From NCBI GenBank assembly GCA_030848705.1, contig CM061243.1, positions 124,193,659 to 124,257,658 of the forward strand: DNA of 64,000 bases, in the 5' to 3' direction. This document shows positions 34,016 to 46,742 of this stretch, piece by piece. The stretch comes from Heracleum sosnowskyi. Its lineage: Eukaryota; Streptophyta; Magnoliopsida; Apiales; Apiaceae. The translations under genes and the position numbers were made by a program. A model generated the notes under the pieces. The model saw nothing but the letters and a program-made list of their open reading frames with translations, did no database searches and had not been told where the DNA came from. How positions within the stretch are numbered: the first letter of the stretch is position 1; every line of letters starts with the position of its first letter.

Positions 34016-34702
34016 TTAAGTTGACTCTGAACTTGTAGCAGAATGCTGTTGCTCCCCCTCAACATTAGCACTACTAGAAGTATCACTATTGATTGCATCA
34101 TCAGTATTAGCACCATCAGTATCTGTTGTGTCATCAGGATTTGGTGAACCATCAGGATCTGATGAATTGACAGCTTCGGATTCACTTTCTTCAGGTTCCT
34201 TGGTAGCTTCATTTTCAAAAATCAATCTATCATGAGAGTCTTCATTGATTCCTGTTATCTTTTTATCATCAAAAGATACATGTATTGACTCCATGACAGT
34301 TCTTGTTCTCAAATTAAAAACTCTGAAGGCTCTTGATGCAGGATAGCCTATGAAAATTCCTTCATCAGCCTTTGTTTCAAATTTCCCTTGCTGTTCAGGG
34401 TGAGTTCTGAGAACAAAACATTTACAACCAAACACATGCAAATGCTTCAGACTTGGTTTCTTCTCCTTGAGTGACTGATAAGGAGTACTACCATGTCTGT
34501 TTATTAATGTCAGATTTTGAGTATAGCATGTTGTGTTGACTGCTTCTGCCCAGAAGTATGTAGGTAATTTAGCTTCTTCCAACATAGTTCTGCCAGCTTC
34601 AATAAGAGTTCTATTTTTCCTTTCAACTACTCCATTTTGCTGGGGTGTGCCAGGAGCAGAGAATTGTTGAATGATTCCTTTGTATTTGCAGAACTCTTCC
34701 AT
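34016..34702 (-). pseudogene. Unit A integrase C-terminal half
   Basis: Identical block order to 26121-26807. Bounded by the same TAG (upstream) and TAA (downstream), in frame with its neighbours. Confidence 0.88.
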
Positions 34703-35539
34703 CTATGAATTCTTAAATTCAGTACCATTATCACTTCTCAGTATCTTGACTTTGTACTTTGTGGTTGTCTCAATCATTCTCACATGATCCAACAGAACTT
34801 CAGGAGTCTCATCTTTTCTGTGCAGAAAATACACCCAGGTGAATCTAGAATATTCATCAACAATTACAAGAGTGTACCTTTTCTTACTGATAGACATGAT
34901 GTTGACTGGACCAAATAGATCAAGATGTAGCATGTGATATGGTTCTTCAATAGAGGATTCTGATTTACTCTGGAATGATGTCCTTCTTTGTTTTGCTTTC
35001 TGACATGCATCACAGAGTCCATCAGGTGTATATAATACTTTTGGTAATCCTCTCACTAAATCTTTCTTAACCAACTCATTAATATTGCTGAAATTGAGAT
35101 GAGAAAGCTTCTTGTGCCAATTCCAACTTTCATCTACTGATGCTTTACTGATCAGACAGGTAGGAGAGCCATCAGTATTTGATTGAATGTTGGCTTCATA
35201 TATGTTACCATGCCTGTAGCCAGTCAGAGCTATCTTTCCTGTTACTTTACTGACTACTTCACAATGTGTGGAATAGAAGTGGACATGATAACCTCTGTCA
35301 GTGATTTGACTAATACTCAACAAGTTATGTTTTAGTCCTTTCACTAGAGCTACTTTTTCAATGATGACATTTCCAATGATTATATTGCCATATCCCAAAG
35401 TTTGTCCAATGTTGCCATCTCCATAAGACACAGTTGGGCCAGCTTTTTCCTCATATTCTGATAACAGGGCTTTGTTTCCAGTCATGTGCACAGAACATCC
35501 ACTATCCATGACTAACACAATTTTCTTTTTACCCTGCAT
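34703..35539 (-). pseudogene. Unit A protease and integrase N-terminal half
   Basis: Protease DSG and integrase HHCC and first two catalytic aspartates as in unit B. Ends at the same TAG after GTEFKNS. Confidence 0.88.
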
Positions 35540-35554
35540 CAGAATTCCAAAACA

Positions 35555-37866
35555 CTAATTAGAATGTTTAGGAACCCACACTTGTTGGGTCCCTTTGTCA
35601 TGCATTTTATTAACATTCACAGCAGAAGACTTTCTGACTTTAGCAGTCCTGACAGGATTTACTCCATCAGGATTTGATTTGTCAGTATCAGTATTAACAA
35701 AAGCATGCTTCACTATGACATTCTCAAATCTATCAGACTTTGTACTCCTATCTAACTTAGGCAATGGATCATAGAAGTTATAGTACAAATCATGATAATC
35801 TTTACAAGTATAAATAGAATGCCATATACTACCACAATGAAAACAGGAATTCTGTGGTTTATAAAATACTGATCTACTCCTGACATCAGAAATGTGAATT
35901 TCAGTACTTTTCTTGTTACTCTTCTTACAATCAATAGCAAGATGATTAGAGTTACCACAGTTAAAGCAACACTTTCTAGGTGCATTTGGGATATATTTAT
36001 AACCATTCTCTTTATTGATCCCAACTTTACCATTCCTGTTTCTCTTAACAGTAGCTTCCTTTTTCTTATCTGTCACCTCACAGATTTTATCCTTAAGCTG
36101 TTTTTGAGACAATAGACCTACATTCTTAGTGACTTTCTTCATGACATGTTTTGACTTTATAATTTTAATTCCTTGAGCAGAAGTAGATCCATTTTCAAAA
36201 GTAGAATTGGAATCCTTACCAAAAACAAAATTAACAGGAAAAATCTTAGATTTGGTTGCGTCTATAACATGTCTATAGGTCTTTGGACTGACTGTCTCAT
36301 CAATGACAATTTTCTCTTTCAATTTCTTATACTCATCTGACTTATATCCTAGACACTCTTTCCAATTCTTAGAGGTATTAATCTCATGAAATTTCCTACC
36401 AGAGTCTGTCTAGGTTCTGATTTTCTCATTAGCATATTCAAGTTCCTTTTCAAGAGAAGTACATTTAGATTTCATCTCTAAGTACATGTGTTCAGCATTA
36501 TCACATTATTTTTGTACTTCTTGCATACGAGAAAATTCAGCTTCTAATATGTCATTCCTTTTTCTAAGTTCAGACATCTCAGATAAGATCCTAGTATTCT
36601 CAGCAGTTTGACTTCTAAAGCTAATATGTAACGACTTTAGAAAACGTCTTAACTCAGAAGCATTATCAGTATCAAAATCAAAGATAGTATTTAGTACCTT
36701 ATCATCAGGAGCAGCAGTTACATCAGCATTGACCATTAGAGCATAGTTGACTACCTCAGTATCAGATTCTGAGGAAGAGTCCATCCAATCCTTGCTTGAT
36801 GTGATAAGCGCCTTTGTCTTCTTGCACTCAGAAGCAAAGTGACCCATACCATTACACTTGTAGCATCTAACCTTTGACTTGTCAAATTTGCTACCCTTGC
36901 TGTCCTTTTTGATATACTTGTCTTTGTCTGCATTGAAAGTCTTTTTGTGAATTTGCTTTCTCTTCTACTCTTCCTGAACTTCATCATTCTGAAGTTTCTG
37001 ACAATCATAGCAACCATCTCTTCCATGTCTGAGTCAGAAGAATCATCACCAGTATTGGCATCAGGATTGCCATCAGTATTTGATGAAGAATCATCAGGAT
37101 CTGACTCAACTATTCTTGATTTACTTCTAGAGACTTGCACAGTTTTTCCTTTTGATTTAGCCTCTGCTTTCAAAGCAATTGATTTTGCCTTGCTGCTTTT
37201 CTTGTTCTTTCTCTGTTGAACTTCAAGATCACGAGTTCTTAGCATTCCATAGACTTCATCAAGAGACACAGTGTTGAGATCATACTGGTGTCTAATGATC
37301 GAGGTCTGAGTGTCCCATTCTTCAGGTAAAGCTCTTAGAAACTTGGTGTTTGAATCTTCAGTTTCATATTCCTTGTCAACTAAAGATAAACTGTTCAAAA
37401 GTGTCAGAAATCTATCATATAGATCAGTTAGGCTCTCATCAGGTTTTGCATCGAATTGTTCATATTCTTGAATCAAAAGAGCCCTTCTGTTTTTCTTGAC
37501 AGATGCAGATCCCTGGTACTGAGTTTCCAAAGTATCCCAGATTTCTTTTGAAGACTTGCATGCAATCACTCTATTTGACATGACAGCATCAAGACTACTG
37601 TGCAAGATATTCTTTATCTTTGGTTCCCTGAGTACATGAGCTTTTTCTTCTGGAGTCCATTCACTTTTAGCCTTGACCACATAATGTTCAGGTACAGTAT
37701 TTGTTCGTTCTACGAACTTTGTAGGTATATATGGTCCATCACGAATCCTGTCCAAATAGTCAGGATCCATAGCCTCCAGGTACATCAGCATCTTTACCCT
37801 CCATGTTCGATATTCTGATTTCTTCAAGATGGGAATCTTCATGCTTTCATACTTGGTTGTCGACAT
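35555..37866 (-). pseudogene. Unit A gag, broken
   Basis: Same one-base deletion (near 36945), same TAA (36506) and same TAG as unit B, so three shared lesions. Knuckles: CYKCNGMGHFASEC, CFNCGNSNHLAIDC and CFHCGSIWHSIYTC. Differences from unit B are single substitutions. Confidence 0.88.
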
Positions 37867-37916
37867 CTTTAGATCGTATCTGATTCAGAATTAAATCAGT
37901 TTGCTCTGATACCAAT

Positions 37917-38455
37917 TGTTGCCCAGTAAATAACAATTGTAGAAGGGGGGTTGAATACAATTGTATAAGATTCTCGACTTAATCAAGTATATAACCCAAA
38001 TATGAAAGAACAATAACAACTTTATTAAATCTGATATAAAACTGTTACAAACTCTCTCAAGAAATTCTGATGTTCTTGAGAGCTGCTAGGTTACACAAAT
38101 ACTCAAGTGTATGATCGTTTATGTTCACGTACATAAATCGAAACCTAAACTGTGTTTATATACTACACAGCTTCTCTATCAATGATAAGTCCTAATCAAT
38201 TACAAAGATTGAAACCTATCCATAATTGATAGCTACATTCTACAAACCAGGAACCGACAGAATAATCTTCCTTATTTAACTAGACTCCAAATATAACTCG
38301 AAGTAGGAATCCTGATCAGCTTCCAGTCCTGATGATCAATCCTGATCCCAGTCCTGATATTCATCTTGATCCTGACGACCATGCAATCCTGATGACGTCA
38401 GCAATCCTGATCAGTTGAGTCTAGCTCCTGACGATCATTGAATTTTGATCTAACA
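37917..38455 (-). repeat. Copia LTR 3 (539 bp), outer 5' LTR
   Basis: As LTRs 1 and 2 but with an 18-bp insertion near 38390-38410 that duplicates GCAATCCTGAT and adds TGACGTCA (38393-38400), plus a few base changes (ACTTTATT for GCTTTATT; TTTTGATCTAACA for TTATGATATAACA). The primer-binding site for unit A is at 37903-37914. Confidence 0.92.
38393..38400. promoter_or_regulatory. TGACGTCA palindrome in U3 of the outer LTR
   Basis: A perfect bZIP/TGA-factor core created by the 18-bp insertion, about 60 bp from the U3 start. Two further single TGACG words (CCTGACGACC and CCTGACGATC) flank it and are present in all three LTRs. Function is inferred from motif identity only. Confidence 0.4.
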
Positions 38456-38993
38456 TATACTGATTTTGGGTTTTTGTTTTCCCTGTTTAGTTTAGAGTCC
38501 ACTGTAGATGTTGGTTGTAGTCAATTAGTCTTCGGGTAATAGATAGATGTTGGTTGTAGATGTTGGTTGTAGTCAATTAGTCTTTGGGTAATAGATAGAT
38601 GTTGGTTGTAGATGTTGGTTGTAGTCAATTAGTCTTCGGGTAATAGAATTGATTGATTCTAATTAGTAATTACTTTTATCAATAATTGATTGCAATCAAA
38701 TTTTAATATAAATTTATTAATTGTTATGTATATTTTGGTATTTCTTTTATTTTAATTTTAATATTGAAGTTAATTTTAGTTGAATTTATATTTTAATTGC
38801 TTTAATATATTAAATTATTATTTTTTTTAAAAACTTAATCGCATTCCAAGTTCATAAATTAATGTTTTTCTTTGAAAATTGTGTATTATTGTAACAAAAT
38901 TAATAAATACATTTTCTATATAAATTTTCAATAAATTTTTTTAATTTATTACAAATTACTAAACCCGTGTGCGTAGCACGGACATATTACTAG
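38456..38993 (+). mobile_element. 3' part of a Helitron
   Basis: Ends with the hairpin CCGTG-TGCGTAG-CACGG, then ACATATTA and CTAG (38990-38993) followed by T, as for the other Helitron ends in this window. The 5' end is missing, probably lost to or beyond the Copia array, which starts at 38455. The tandem repeat at 38504-38651 lies in its body. Confidence 0.55.
38504..38651. repeat. 52-bp tandem repeat, nearly three copies
   Basis: GTAGATGTTGGTTGTAGTCA starts at 38504, 38556 and 38608 (period 52). The copies differ by one base (CTTCGGG/CTTTGGG). Confidence 0.9.
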
Positions 38994-39432
38994 TATTATA
39001 AATTTGTGGATAGCCCGTACCTCAGCTTCGGGATCCATATTTAGGTTTGTATATGATTCTTAACTTTAATTTGACTCAATAGACTATCCATATTTATGTT
39101 TTATATCCACTTTTTGGTTTGTAAAAAATCCATATATTAATTTTGACCCTTCTTCAAATATAGAAAATTTGTATTATAATATTAAATATCATTAATGTGA
39201 TTTATGTTATTTATGATAAGTTCTTTACTCAAAATTTGAATTAATCTTTCAAATTTGGTAAGTTCATAAATGCAATTTATCCTATAACACTATAATATAT
39301 TTAATATACTGACCTAATCAATTTTAAATAAATTTATTATTATATATAGAAGCAATACTATTATTATATATTAAATTATATGATTCAATCTTTAAATATA
39401 AATTAATATAAATTTAATATTTTTATTATAAA
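38994..39432. other. AT-rich spacer, nothing recognised
   Basis: Between the Helitron end and the LINE 3' tail. A GC-richer stretch (GCCCGTACCTCAGCTTCGGG) near 39010 could be a worn hairpin but lacks a following CTAG. Confidence 0.35.
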
Positions 39433-39468
39433 ATTATTATTTTTTTGACGAAAAGCAAGGAAATTTTA

Positions 39469-39924
39469 TTAATTCTTCAAATCAGCCACAATACAATTTC
39501 TAACCTCATTAGGTACAGACCACCTATCGAAGCTACGATCTGGGTAATTATATGAAGCTCTAGCAAGAGTATGAGCTACCATATTAGCAGACCGTTTAAT
39601 AAAATACAAAGAAATTTTGTTTGAATTCTGTAGATAGCACCTGCAATCTTCAATGATCACTCCCAGACGAGACCTCATCTTCACTTTACTTCTGATAGCT
39701 TGGATGATCACCAAACAGTCCGATTCTATTATCACTTCCGGCCAATCCATTGTGTCAATCCAGCTAAGGGCTTCCTTAATCGCCATAGCTTCAGCCAATT
39801 CTGGCGAGACTTCCCCATGATTAACTATCGACTTGGCTTTTAACAGTGTTCCTTCTGAGTTCCGAGCAACCAGACCAAAACCAAACTCCTTCCTATCTGT
39901 AAAAATAGCAGCGTCTACTGTCAC
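39469..39924 (-). pseudogene. LINE RNase H domain
   Basis: RNase H-fold (RVT_3 type) seen as VDAAIF, FGFGLVARNSEG, AEAMAIKEAL and VIIESDCLVIIQ, then FIKRSANMVAHTLAR. It is in the same frame as the preceding RT ORF, separated from it only by a TAG at 40024-40026 and the linker NAAQGRSTSALFNPT. Confidence 0.82.
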
Positions 39925-40023
39925 CTTTACTATATTCGGCTGAGGTTTTACCCAAGTCTGAGCTCCATCTCCCTCGAAAGTAGGATTAAAAAGAGCACTT
40001 GTTGATCTCCCTTGGGCTGCATT

Positions 40024-41599
40024 CTATTGTGTAAGATACTGTTTAGTAGCAGCTACTACCTTATACACTTTAGGATATCTCTGGTTCCAGACTAAATCAT
40101 TCCGTGCACGCCATAAAGCCCAGCATAAAGTAACTACTGAAGCTTCCTGAGACTTATTAATGTTACCCAAAACGTTCCCTAACCAATCTGCAAACACCCA
40201 CACTCCATTAGTAATTATATTAGAATTCATAATCTGCCAACACTGAGTAGCAAAAGGGCATGCTACCAGAGCGTGGAATATCGTTTCATCTCCATTTTTG
40301 CAAATAGGACAAACAACTTGAACTTCAACGTGCTTCTGATGTAACTGAGTTAATGTTGGAAGACAGTTTGACAAAGCTCTCCAAACTAAATTAATAGCTT
40401 TTGCCGGAGCTTTAATTTTCCACAACCTTCTCCAGATATAAGCATTATCTTCGACCCTCCAATCATCTTTCTGAACTTGCAGAAACTTATACGCACTCTT
40501 TACAGAGTAGATGCCCGAATGCTCCATGTTCCATAACAGCACATCCTCTACCAAGTTTTCCTCAACAGATGTATTAAAAATACACACCTGATCCCTAGAA
40601 TTAAAAACATATCTCACAACATCTTTGTCCCAAACTCTTCTATCAACACATAACAAAGATGCTACACATTGATTTTCAATAACCGGAGATTTTGTATTAA
40701 CAAAAGGATCATTCCCATCTGCCAACCAAGGCTGCCCAGAAATTTGAATACGAGAACCTGGGCCTATTCTCCAACGAACACCAGCTGCTACAATACTCTT
40801 AGCTTCAAAAATGCTACGCCATATAAAGCTGGGATTGTGACCCAACGAAGCATTCAAGAAATCAGATTCAGCAAAATATCTAGCTTTGTAAATCCTCGAA
40901 ACCAAACTTTCTGGATTTGTAAGAAATCTCCATCCTTGTTTTCCGAGCATTGCAAGATTAAAGTCTATAAAGTTTCTAAATCCAAGACCTCCTGCTGTTT
41001 TATGTTTTGCCATCCGATCCCAGCACATCCAGTTAATACCTCTATCTGCTGATTGCGATGATCTCCACCAAAACTTCGATAAACACTTCTCAATCTCTCT
41101 AGTGATATCAAGAGGCAATAAGAACACGCTCATAGCGTAAGAAGGAAGAGACTGAGCCACCGATTTCACTAAAATTTCCTTACCAGACCTGGATATGTAT
41201 TTGCTATCCCAACTTTGAATCCTAGCATTAACCTTTTCTTTCAGATAACCCAGAATGACAGCCTTATTTCTCCCCAGAATATTAGGTAAACCCAAGTACC
41301 TACTTTGGTTATCTGCTTCATTCATTCGAAGCACCTGACACACCAAATCCCTATTATAACGTATGACATTTGAGCTAAAAAACACAGACGATTTACCAAC
41401 ATTGATCTTCTGTCCCGAAGCCTTTTCATACAAATCAAGTAACTGCAGAAGCTTACTAGCCTCCACTGTATCTGCCTTACAATAAAGGTAGCTATCGTCC
41501 GCAAAAAGCATATGTGATATTATAGGAGCCCTCCTACAAATCTTAATACCATGAATCCAATTTTTAGCTTCATACTTATGAATCAGAGCAGACAAACCC
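40024..41599 (-). pseudogene. LINE reverse transcriptase C-terminal half and zinc-binding domain
   Basis: Contains the RT catalytic HMLFADDSYLYC motif, then GQKINVGKSSVFFS, YLGLPNILGRNK and SLPSYAMSVFLLP (thumb region). The zf-RVT zinc-binding domain follows (WRRLWKIKAPAKAINLVWRA; CPICKNGDETIFHALVACPF with C..C...H..C ligands). The open frame extends to 41625, but its first nine codons come from the inserted LTR. LINE coding begins at GLSALIHKYE. It stops at a TAG before the RNase H domain. Confidence 0.85.
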
Positions 41600-42404
41600 T
41601 GTGACGCCCCTAGATCCGGGGTCAAGGATCCAGGTCATCACGGTCCAATTTCCACTTATTATCAATAACACTCTGATTTTTTTTTTTTTTTTATAATACT
41701 TACACAACTGACCCCTCACTAATACACTCACACCAGTCATATGCTCAGAGAACAACATCCACAATATTAAAAGTTTAAAGTTAAACAATTATTACAAACC
41801 CAGAATCCTACTAAGTACATTGTTGAACAATACTTCTACAGGAAGCATTTCAACAACCAAAAGTTTATTACACAACTTACACACTTAATGTACATAAGTC
41901 TACCAACACCCGTTCGTTATCAGCTACCTCAGGGATAGTCGCCAGCACTCGCTCAAAAGGTCGTTTTCCCCTTACCCTCTTGCGAGGTGTAGTGCGCAGT
42001 ATCGGCATTTGACCTAACTGTTATATACATAAGTAGCAAGAGTGAGCTATAATAGCTCAGCAAGATAATATTGTAAACTAGAAATCAGAATTTTTAAACA
42101 TGTATAAATATATATAACTAGAAACCAATTATAGACCTTAGGAGGGAATAAAATTCTTATTTAATAACACATCATCCACTTACTATTATAAGAAAAGAAA
42201 TCTAGAATAATATAAAATCAGTTTCTCTTCTAATACAAAATCATTCCATTATTCCGTCTCATTTTCCCTGTTCAGTATACCAATCTGAAATCATTATAAA
42301 TTTCCTTTAAAGAAAATTCTGGGGATATCTGCTAACGCCAGATACGTAGGACGATGATCAGTCGCCTAACCGTATCTGCTCTCTGTTTTCTACTAGTAGA
42401 AGGA

Positions 42405-42640
42405 ATGACAATCAACCCTGGAGGAAGGCTTCCCTGCTACATCCTCCCTCGGCAACTCTTGGGCCGGAATAAATATTGGGTACTGGACTGTGCCGCACAC
42501 AGCCTCTTACGCTTTTGGTTGATGACAATCATCCCTGGAGGAAGGCTTCCCTGCTACATCCTCCCTCGGCAACTCTTGGGCCGGAATAAATATTGAGTAC
42601 TGGACTGTGCCGCACACAGCCTCTTACGCTTTTGGTTGCT
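42405..42640. repeat. 117-bp direct duplication inside the LTR
   Basis: Two copies of ATGACAATCAwCCCTGGAGG through ACGCTTTTGGTTG at 42405 and 42522. The same pair is present in the right LTR at about 48075-48306, so the duplication predates this insertion. Confidence 0.9.
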
Positions 42641-42819
42641 ATCCCCCTTTTTGTCAAATCATTTTTTTCCATTCACATATATCATATCCATATCCATTTA
42701 TCATGTAATATCACCTTTTTAAAACCATATGTCATAACATTTTGCTTATGACTCGTACATTTTCTCTGTATTCAATGAACTCCAATACATTCTTATATAC
42801 ATACATTATTCCATCTATT

Positions 42820-43115
42820 TTAAAAGTAATAAAATAATCTTCAAATGAATATTCAAAATTAATATTCATTAAATAATCCCCAAATGAATATATACGATAA
42901 TATTCTGAAAGTCAATATCCTCAAATGAATATAAATAATATTCTGTAAGTCGATAATCCTCAAATGAATATTAATAAATAATATTCTGTAAGTCGATAAT
43001 CCTCAAATGAATATAAATAAATAATATTCTTAAAATGAATATTAATAAATAATATTCTTAACGTCAATAATCCTCAAATGAATATAAATAATATTCCTTA
43101 AATAAAATAATTAAC
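42820..43115. repeat. Minisatellite of TCCTCAAATGAATAT units in the LTR
   Basis: About seven irregular repeats built from AATCCTCAAATGAATATAAATAATATTCTGTAAGTCGAT-like units, roughly 40 bp each. In the right LTR, the Copia element inserted within this block. Confidence 0.75.
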
Positions 43116-45519
43116 CCTCGAATAACAGTTACCCGATATCTTTATCGGAAAATAACCTTTCACATATACCGAAATATAATTACTTCCGATCTTAAAGAAA
43201 ATCACCCGCCCTTATCCTAGGGCATTATATACAAAACTGGCTTATAACTGATATCCCATGTCTAGCTTATAAGCCCCACATCAAATCATATCCTCAAGTA
43301 TTGCTATATATATAGCAGTTCAAAAACAAGCATGCAATTTATATATCACATTTACGTAACATATATGAAAACAGTTTATTATCACAACAACAGTAGTATA
43401 GGTTTTGAAAACTTCCATCTAGTATATGCATACTTCAAAATATGGTTTTAGAAACTTGCCTGATGCTCGAGAAGTGATAGGGGTTCGCGACGATGCCGGA
43501 CAATCTAGACAAAGTCAAACGAAAACACACGGTTAATCCCCTCGATAAACCACTTATAACTCAATGCTTAAACACGTAAGCGAAACACAACCAAGGCATT
43601 ACTTGCTCGCTCTAGCGTCACACTAAGTCCATGTTATTCGTCAAATACTTATATCATAAGTTTGGTTCGAAATCCATCCTCAAATCTAAGTTATACTTAA
43701 CCATTTGGAACCTTGGTTTCTAAGTCTCGTTTTCAGTGGTTTTCACTTGTGCAACCTCGGCTTCCTTATTTTTATAAAATCGTAAAATAATCTTTTTGAC
43801 TCGAAACCTTCGCACAAGGCTTGATAACTGTCCTTAGCATTATATCACAAAGTTTCACATTTTAATTCGACTCTTAAAGGTCTTTGAGTTAGCATCAAAG
43901 TGGTTACATTTCTGCGATGAAACCTCTCGAACCACGATTACTAAAACTAGCATAACTCTTAAACCGTTCGGCCAAATTAGGCGAACCACATATCATTACG
44001 AAGCTTATAACATAAACTACACAATCATGGGCAGTAGGACTCAAGGGTCGAGCTCTAACAGAGGAAAAACAGGGAACCAATCAGTAGGTAAAAATTTGGG
44101 CATTACGACGGCTATAACTCGGATATTCCCAAATTTCAAATCATCCAAAATGCATATCGATCACTCCACACAACACATACATCTCATATAACATAGAACT
44201 GAGGCCAAACAATGCCTTTCCGTTCATATAACTCATTATAACTTAAATCAAAGCCCAATCTTAACAACTAAGGCTATAAACATGCATAAACACCATTAAT
44301 CATCCATAAACCTTATAATACTTCAAGGGTTTCATGATTTATACCTTCACCAAGCTTGCTTGCTGCTATATCCCTTATTTAACCTTAGATCCTTGCTAAA
44401 TACAACCTTTGGAAGCCACAAACTCAATATCTAAAAACAAAACAAAATACAAGTTACTATTCATCGTTACTTTGTAAAATCCATATAAAATCGAAAAACA
44501 AGAGTTTGGTTCTCAACTTTTTACCACACCTTCTACTCTTCAAGGGATTTCTTTTGAGTCCTACCTCATCACCAGGGGATGCTTGAAGCTCGACTTATTG
44601 GCTTTCTAAGGTGAGTGGTCGAAACTGGAAAAGCAGGACAGTTTCTGTTCTCCGACTTGGGGAAGAGATTTGACTAGGCTACACTCCTTTGTTGGCAATG
44701 AAATTTTGAGCGAATGTTACCCATGGAGTGGAGAAGCTATGGTTAAAATTTGGTGATTTAAGGATGGATAGAAATGGAGTTATGGATTTTTCTTTGCACT
44801 CTGTTTCTGCTGGGCAGAAAATCTGGGGAGAGGGGAGAGAGTTCTTCTCTCTCTTTTCTTCTTTTCTTTCTCTTTTGTTTTGATTAATAACAATAATGCT
44901 GATATTTTGTATAAGTGGTGAGTCATCACCTTGATGTCTTCTCCTTGCGACACTTGTCAAACATGCATTGGTTGAGATAAAGTAACTTTACTGGTTTGCT
45001 TTACTGATTCGTTTCTTTTCATATGGATGATCCAAATGTTGCATTCCTTGAATTAATCTTGTTACATGTTACTTCCATGTCTATATTTAATCCTGTAAAT
45101 GTTGCCTTGTTCCTCTTGAAACGATTCGAAATATTTCCTAAGGAGTGAATAAAACTCTACGCGATCTTCGCAGTGAATAGTAACTATTCACTTCATCAAT
45201 CGAATCCTTAAATCGACTTTAATAAAATAATAAAATTCCAAAATATTAAATCCTCAAATCCTCAATTTTAATATCTCATTTCTTGAATATAATAATATAT
45301 AATTCGCTGCCCGGTCGAATATTACACCAAAATAAAATTTGGAATTTCTGAATTCCGATCGTCTTTGCATTCACTTATTTACTCCGTAGATCACTAATAT
45401 GACTTCTTTTTACTCATTATCCATTTCAAATATAGAGTACCTACACACCATTTTCCTAAATTCCTCGAGATCACTATTCATTTAGACACTGTAGCCTTTC
45501 TAAAGTTAGGGTTATTACA
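43116..45519. other. Remainder of the left 3.9-kb LTR, non-coding
   Basis: Collinear with 61685-64000. No gene. A CT-rich TTCTTCTCTCTCTTTTCTTC stretch at about 44839-44880 and the TATA-containing AT-rich parts may contain the LTR promoter, which I could not place. Confidence 0.5.
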
Positions 45520-46742
45520 TTCTTCCCCCCTTAAAAGGATTCTGTCCCGGAATCATGTTGAAAATATGAATGGATACCTTCCTCACATGACAATTTCTAA
45601 TTTCCACACTACTCCCTTTATCCTTTAGTCTTTCCATAACATCTCTACCTTGATTACACAAAAATACACCAACATACACTTGCTTGTCATCCATCAACAT
45701 GCCATTTAGCTTATCAATAGCAGTACTATCTCTATAGTTGCGGGCTTAGTCCGCATACTTTCCCTGTCTGTCTTGGTTGTCACTAGCCGCTTGTTGGCGA
45801 AATCTTTTGTCTTTCTAGTCTGTTGGACTAACTTGGGTTTTGTGTAAAATCTCATCCTTTAATTCCCGATCATTCGGAATCCATCTCTGTCTCATTTTAA
45901 TTAAGGGTATCGGCCACCACATTGGCCTTCCCCGGATGGTAGTGTATCTCATAGTCATAATCCTAGGTCAATTCTAGCCATTTCTCCATCTCATGTTATC
46001 TATTATCACGGATAACTCAAAGCCACTTCATCACATTCCATAAAAATTTATGGGTGCATTAGTCAACCCAAAATAACCTCACCGAAAACTCGAAGTGTCT
46101 ATTCCTAGTACGAATCGCAGTCTTGGGTATATCCTCGGATTTAACTTCCAACTGATGATACCCAGTTCTTAAATAATTTTGGAAATACACAGCGTTCTTC
46201 CGCTGATCAAACAATCATTTACAAGGGTACCTATTCTCCATGTCGAGCTCATACAACTCTCGAGGTTCGATACATAATCTTGTGCTAACATCTTTATCTC
46301 TTACAACAACACCGGGCTCTCCACGGTGGTACACTGGGTCTTATCATACCCTTATACAACAACTCTTGTAACTGAGTCACTAACTCTTTCATTCCCACTA
46401 TACCCTGAATACTCGGTATTCATTCTCATGTCATCCAAATCGATATCTGGTAGCTCATTAAAACCTTGTACAATCTCCCAAAACCATTGTAGTTTCCTTT
46501 ATACTTGGTATCTCTTTTCTTGGCGTCAACCATAAGAGCTAATTAAGCCTCATATCTCTGGCGTAATAGTTTCTTAGTCTGAACTATATTCAAGAATCTC
46601 TGAATCTGTCTCCATTCTTTATTTATTGCTCTCTCTCCCTTACAATCAGTCTGGGCTCCATTGGGTGTCAACCAACACATCCTTATTATGATACCAACTT
46701 CTCCCAACTTGAAAGGAATTAGGTCTATCAAAAGGGCCGACC

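Larger units (their letters stand above)
30022..38455 (-). mobile_element. Tandem Copia unit A (SIRE-like, non-autonomous), LTR to LTR
   Basis: 5' LTR 37917-38455, internal 30543-37916, 3' LTR 30022-30542, minus strand. Same organisation and lesions as unit B, with scattered single-base differences (ETQYQ for ETQCQ in gag, NRNGK for NRSGK, DKVLYG for DKALYG in RT). The flank to the right of the array begins TATAC. No matching left flank survives because unit C is truncated. Confidence 0.93.
39433..41599 (-). mobile_element. LINE (L1-type), 5' part separated by the LTR insertion
   Basis: The minus strand ends TTTCCTTGCTTTTCGTCAAAAAAATAAT, the usual tail of plant LINEs, at about 39432. Coding sequence for RT C-terminal half, zinc-binding domain and RNase H runs back to 41599, where the 3.9-kb LTR begins. 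The missing 5' part should lie beyond the right end of the window. Confidence 0.8.
41600..45519 (-). repeat. Left 3.9-kb LTR
   Basis: Plus strand begins TGTGACGCCCCTAGATCC and ends GGGTTATTACA, so the sense LTR starts TGTAATAACCC and ends GGGGCGTCACA, as in plant chromoviruses. Open frames within (41576-41788, 42354-42596, 44679-44960) recur in the other LTR and are not credible genes. Confidence 0.85.

Noticed and set aside
41600..41625. LINE ORF start MTPDLGASQ, and the same start at 47296
   Set aside because: These codons come from the LTR end (minus-strand ATGACCCCGGATC); the true LINE sequence begins at GLSALIHK.
42354..42596. 80-codon ORF repeated at 48024-48266
   Set aside because: Arises from the 117-bp duplication in the 3.9-kb LTR; present in both LTRs and without protein features.
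44679..44960. 93-codon ORF repeated at 63267-63548
   Set aside because: Non-coding LTR sequence in both copies; low complexity K/E run from a CT-rich tract.
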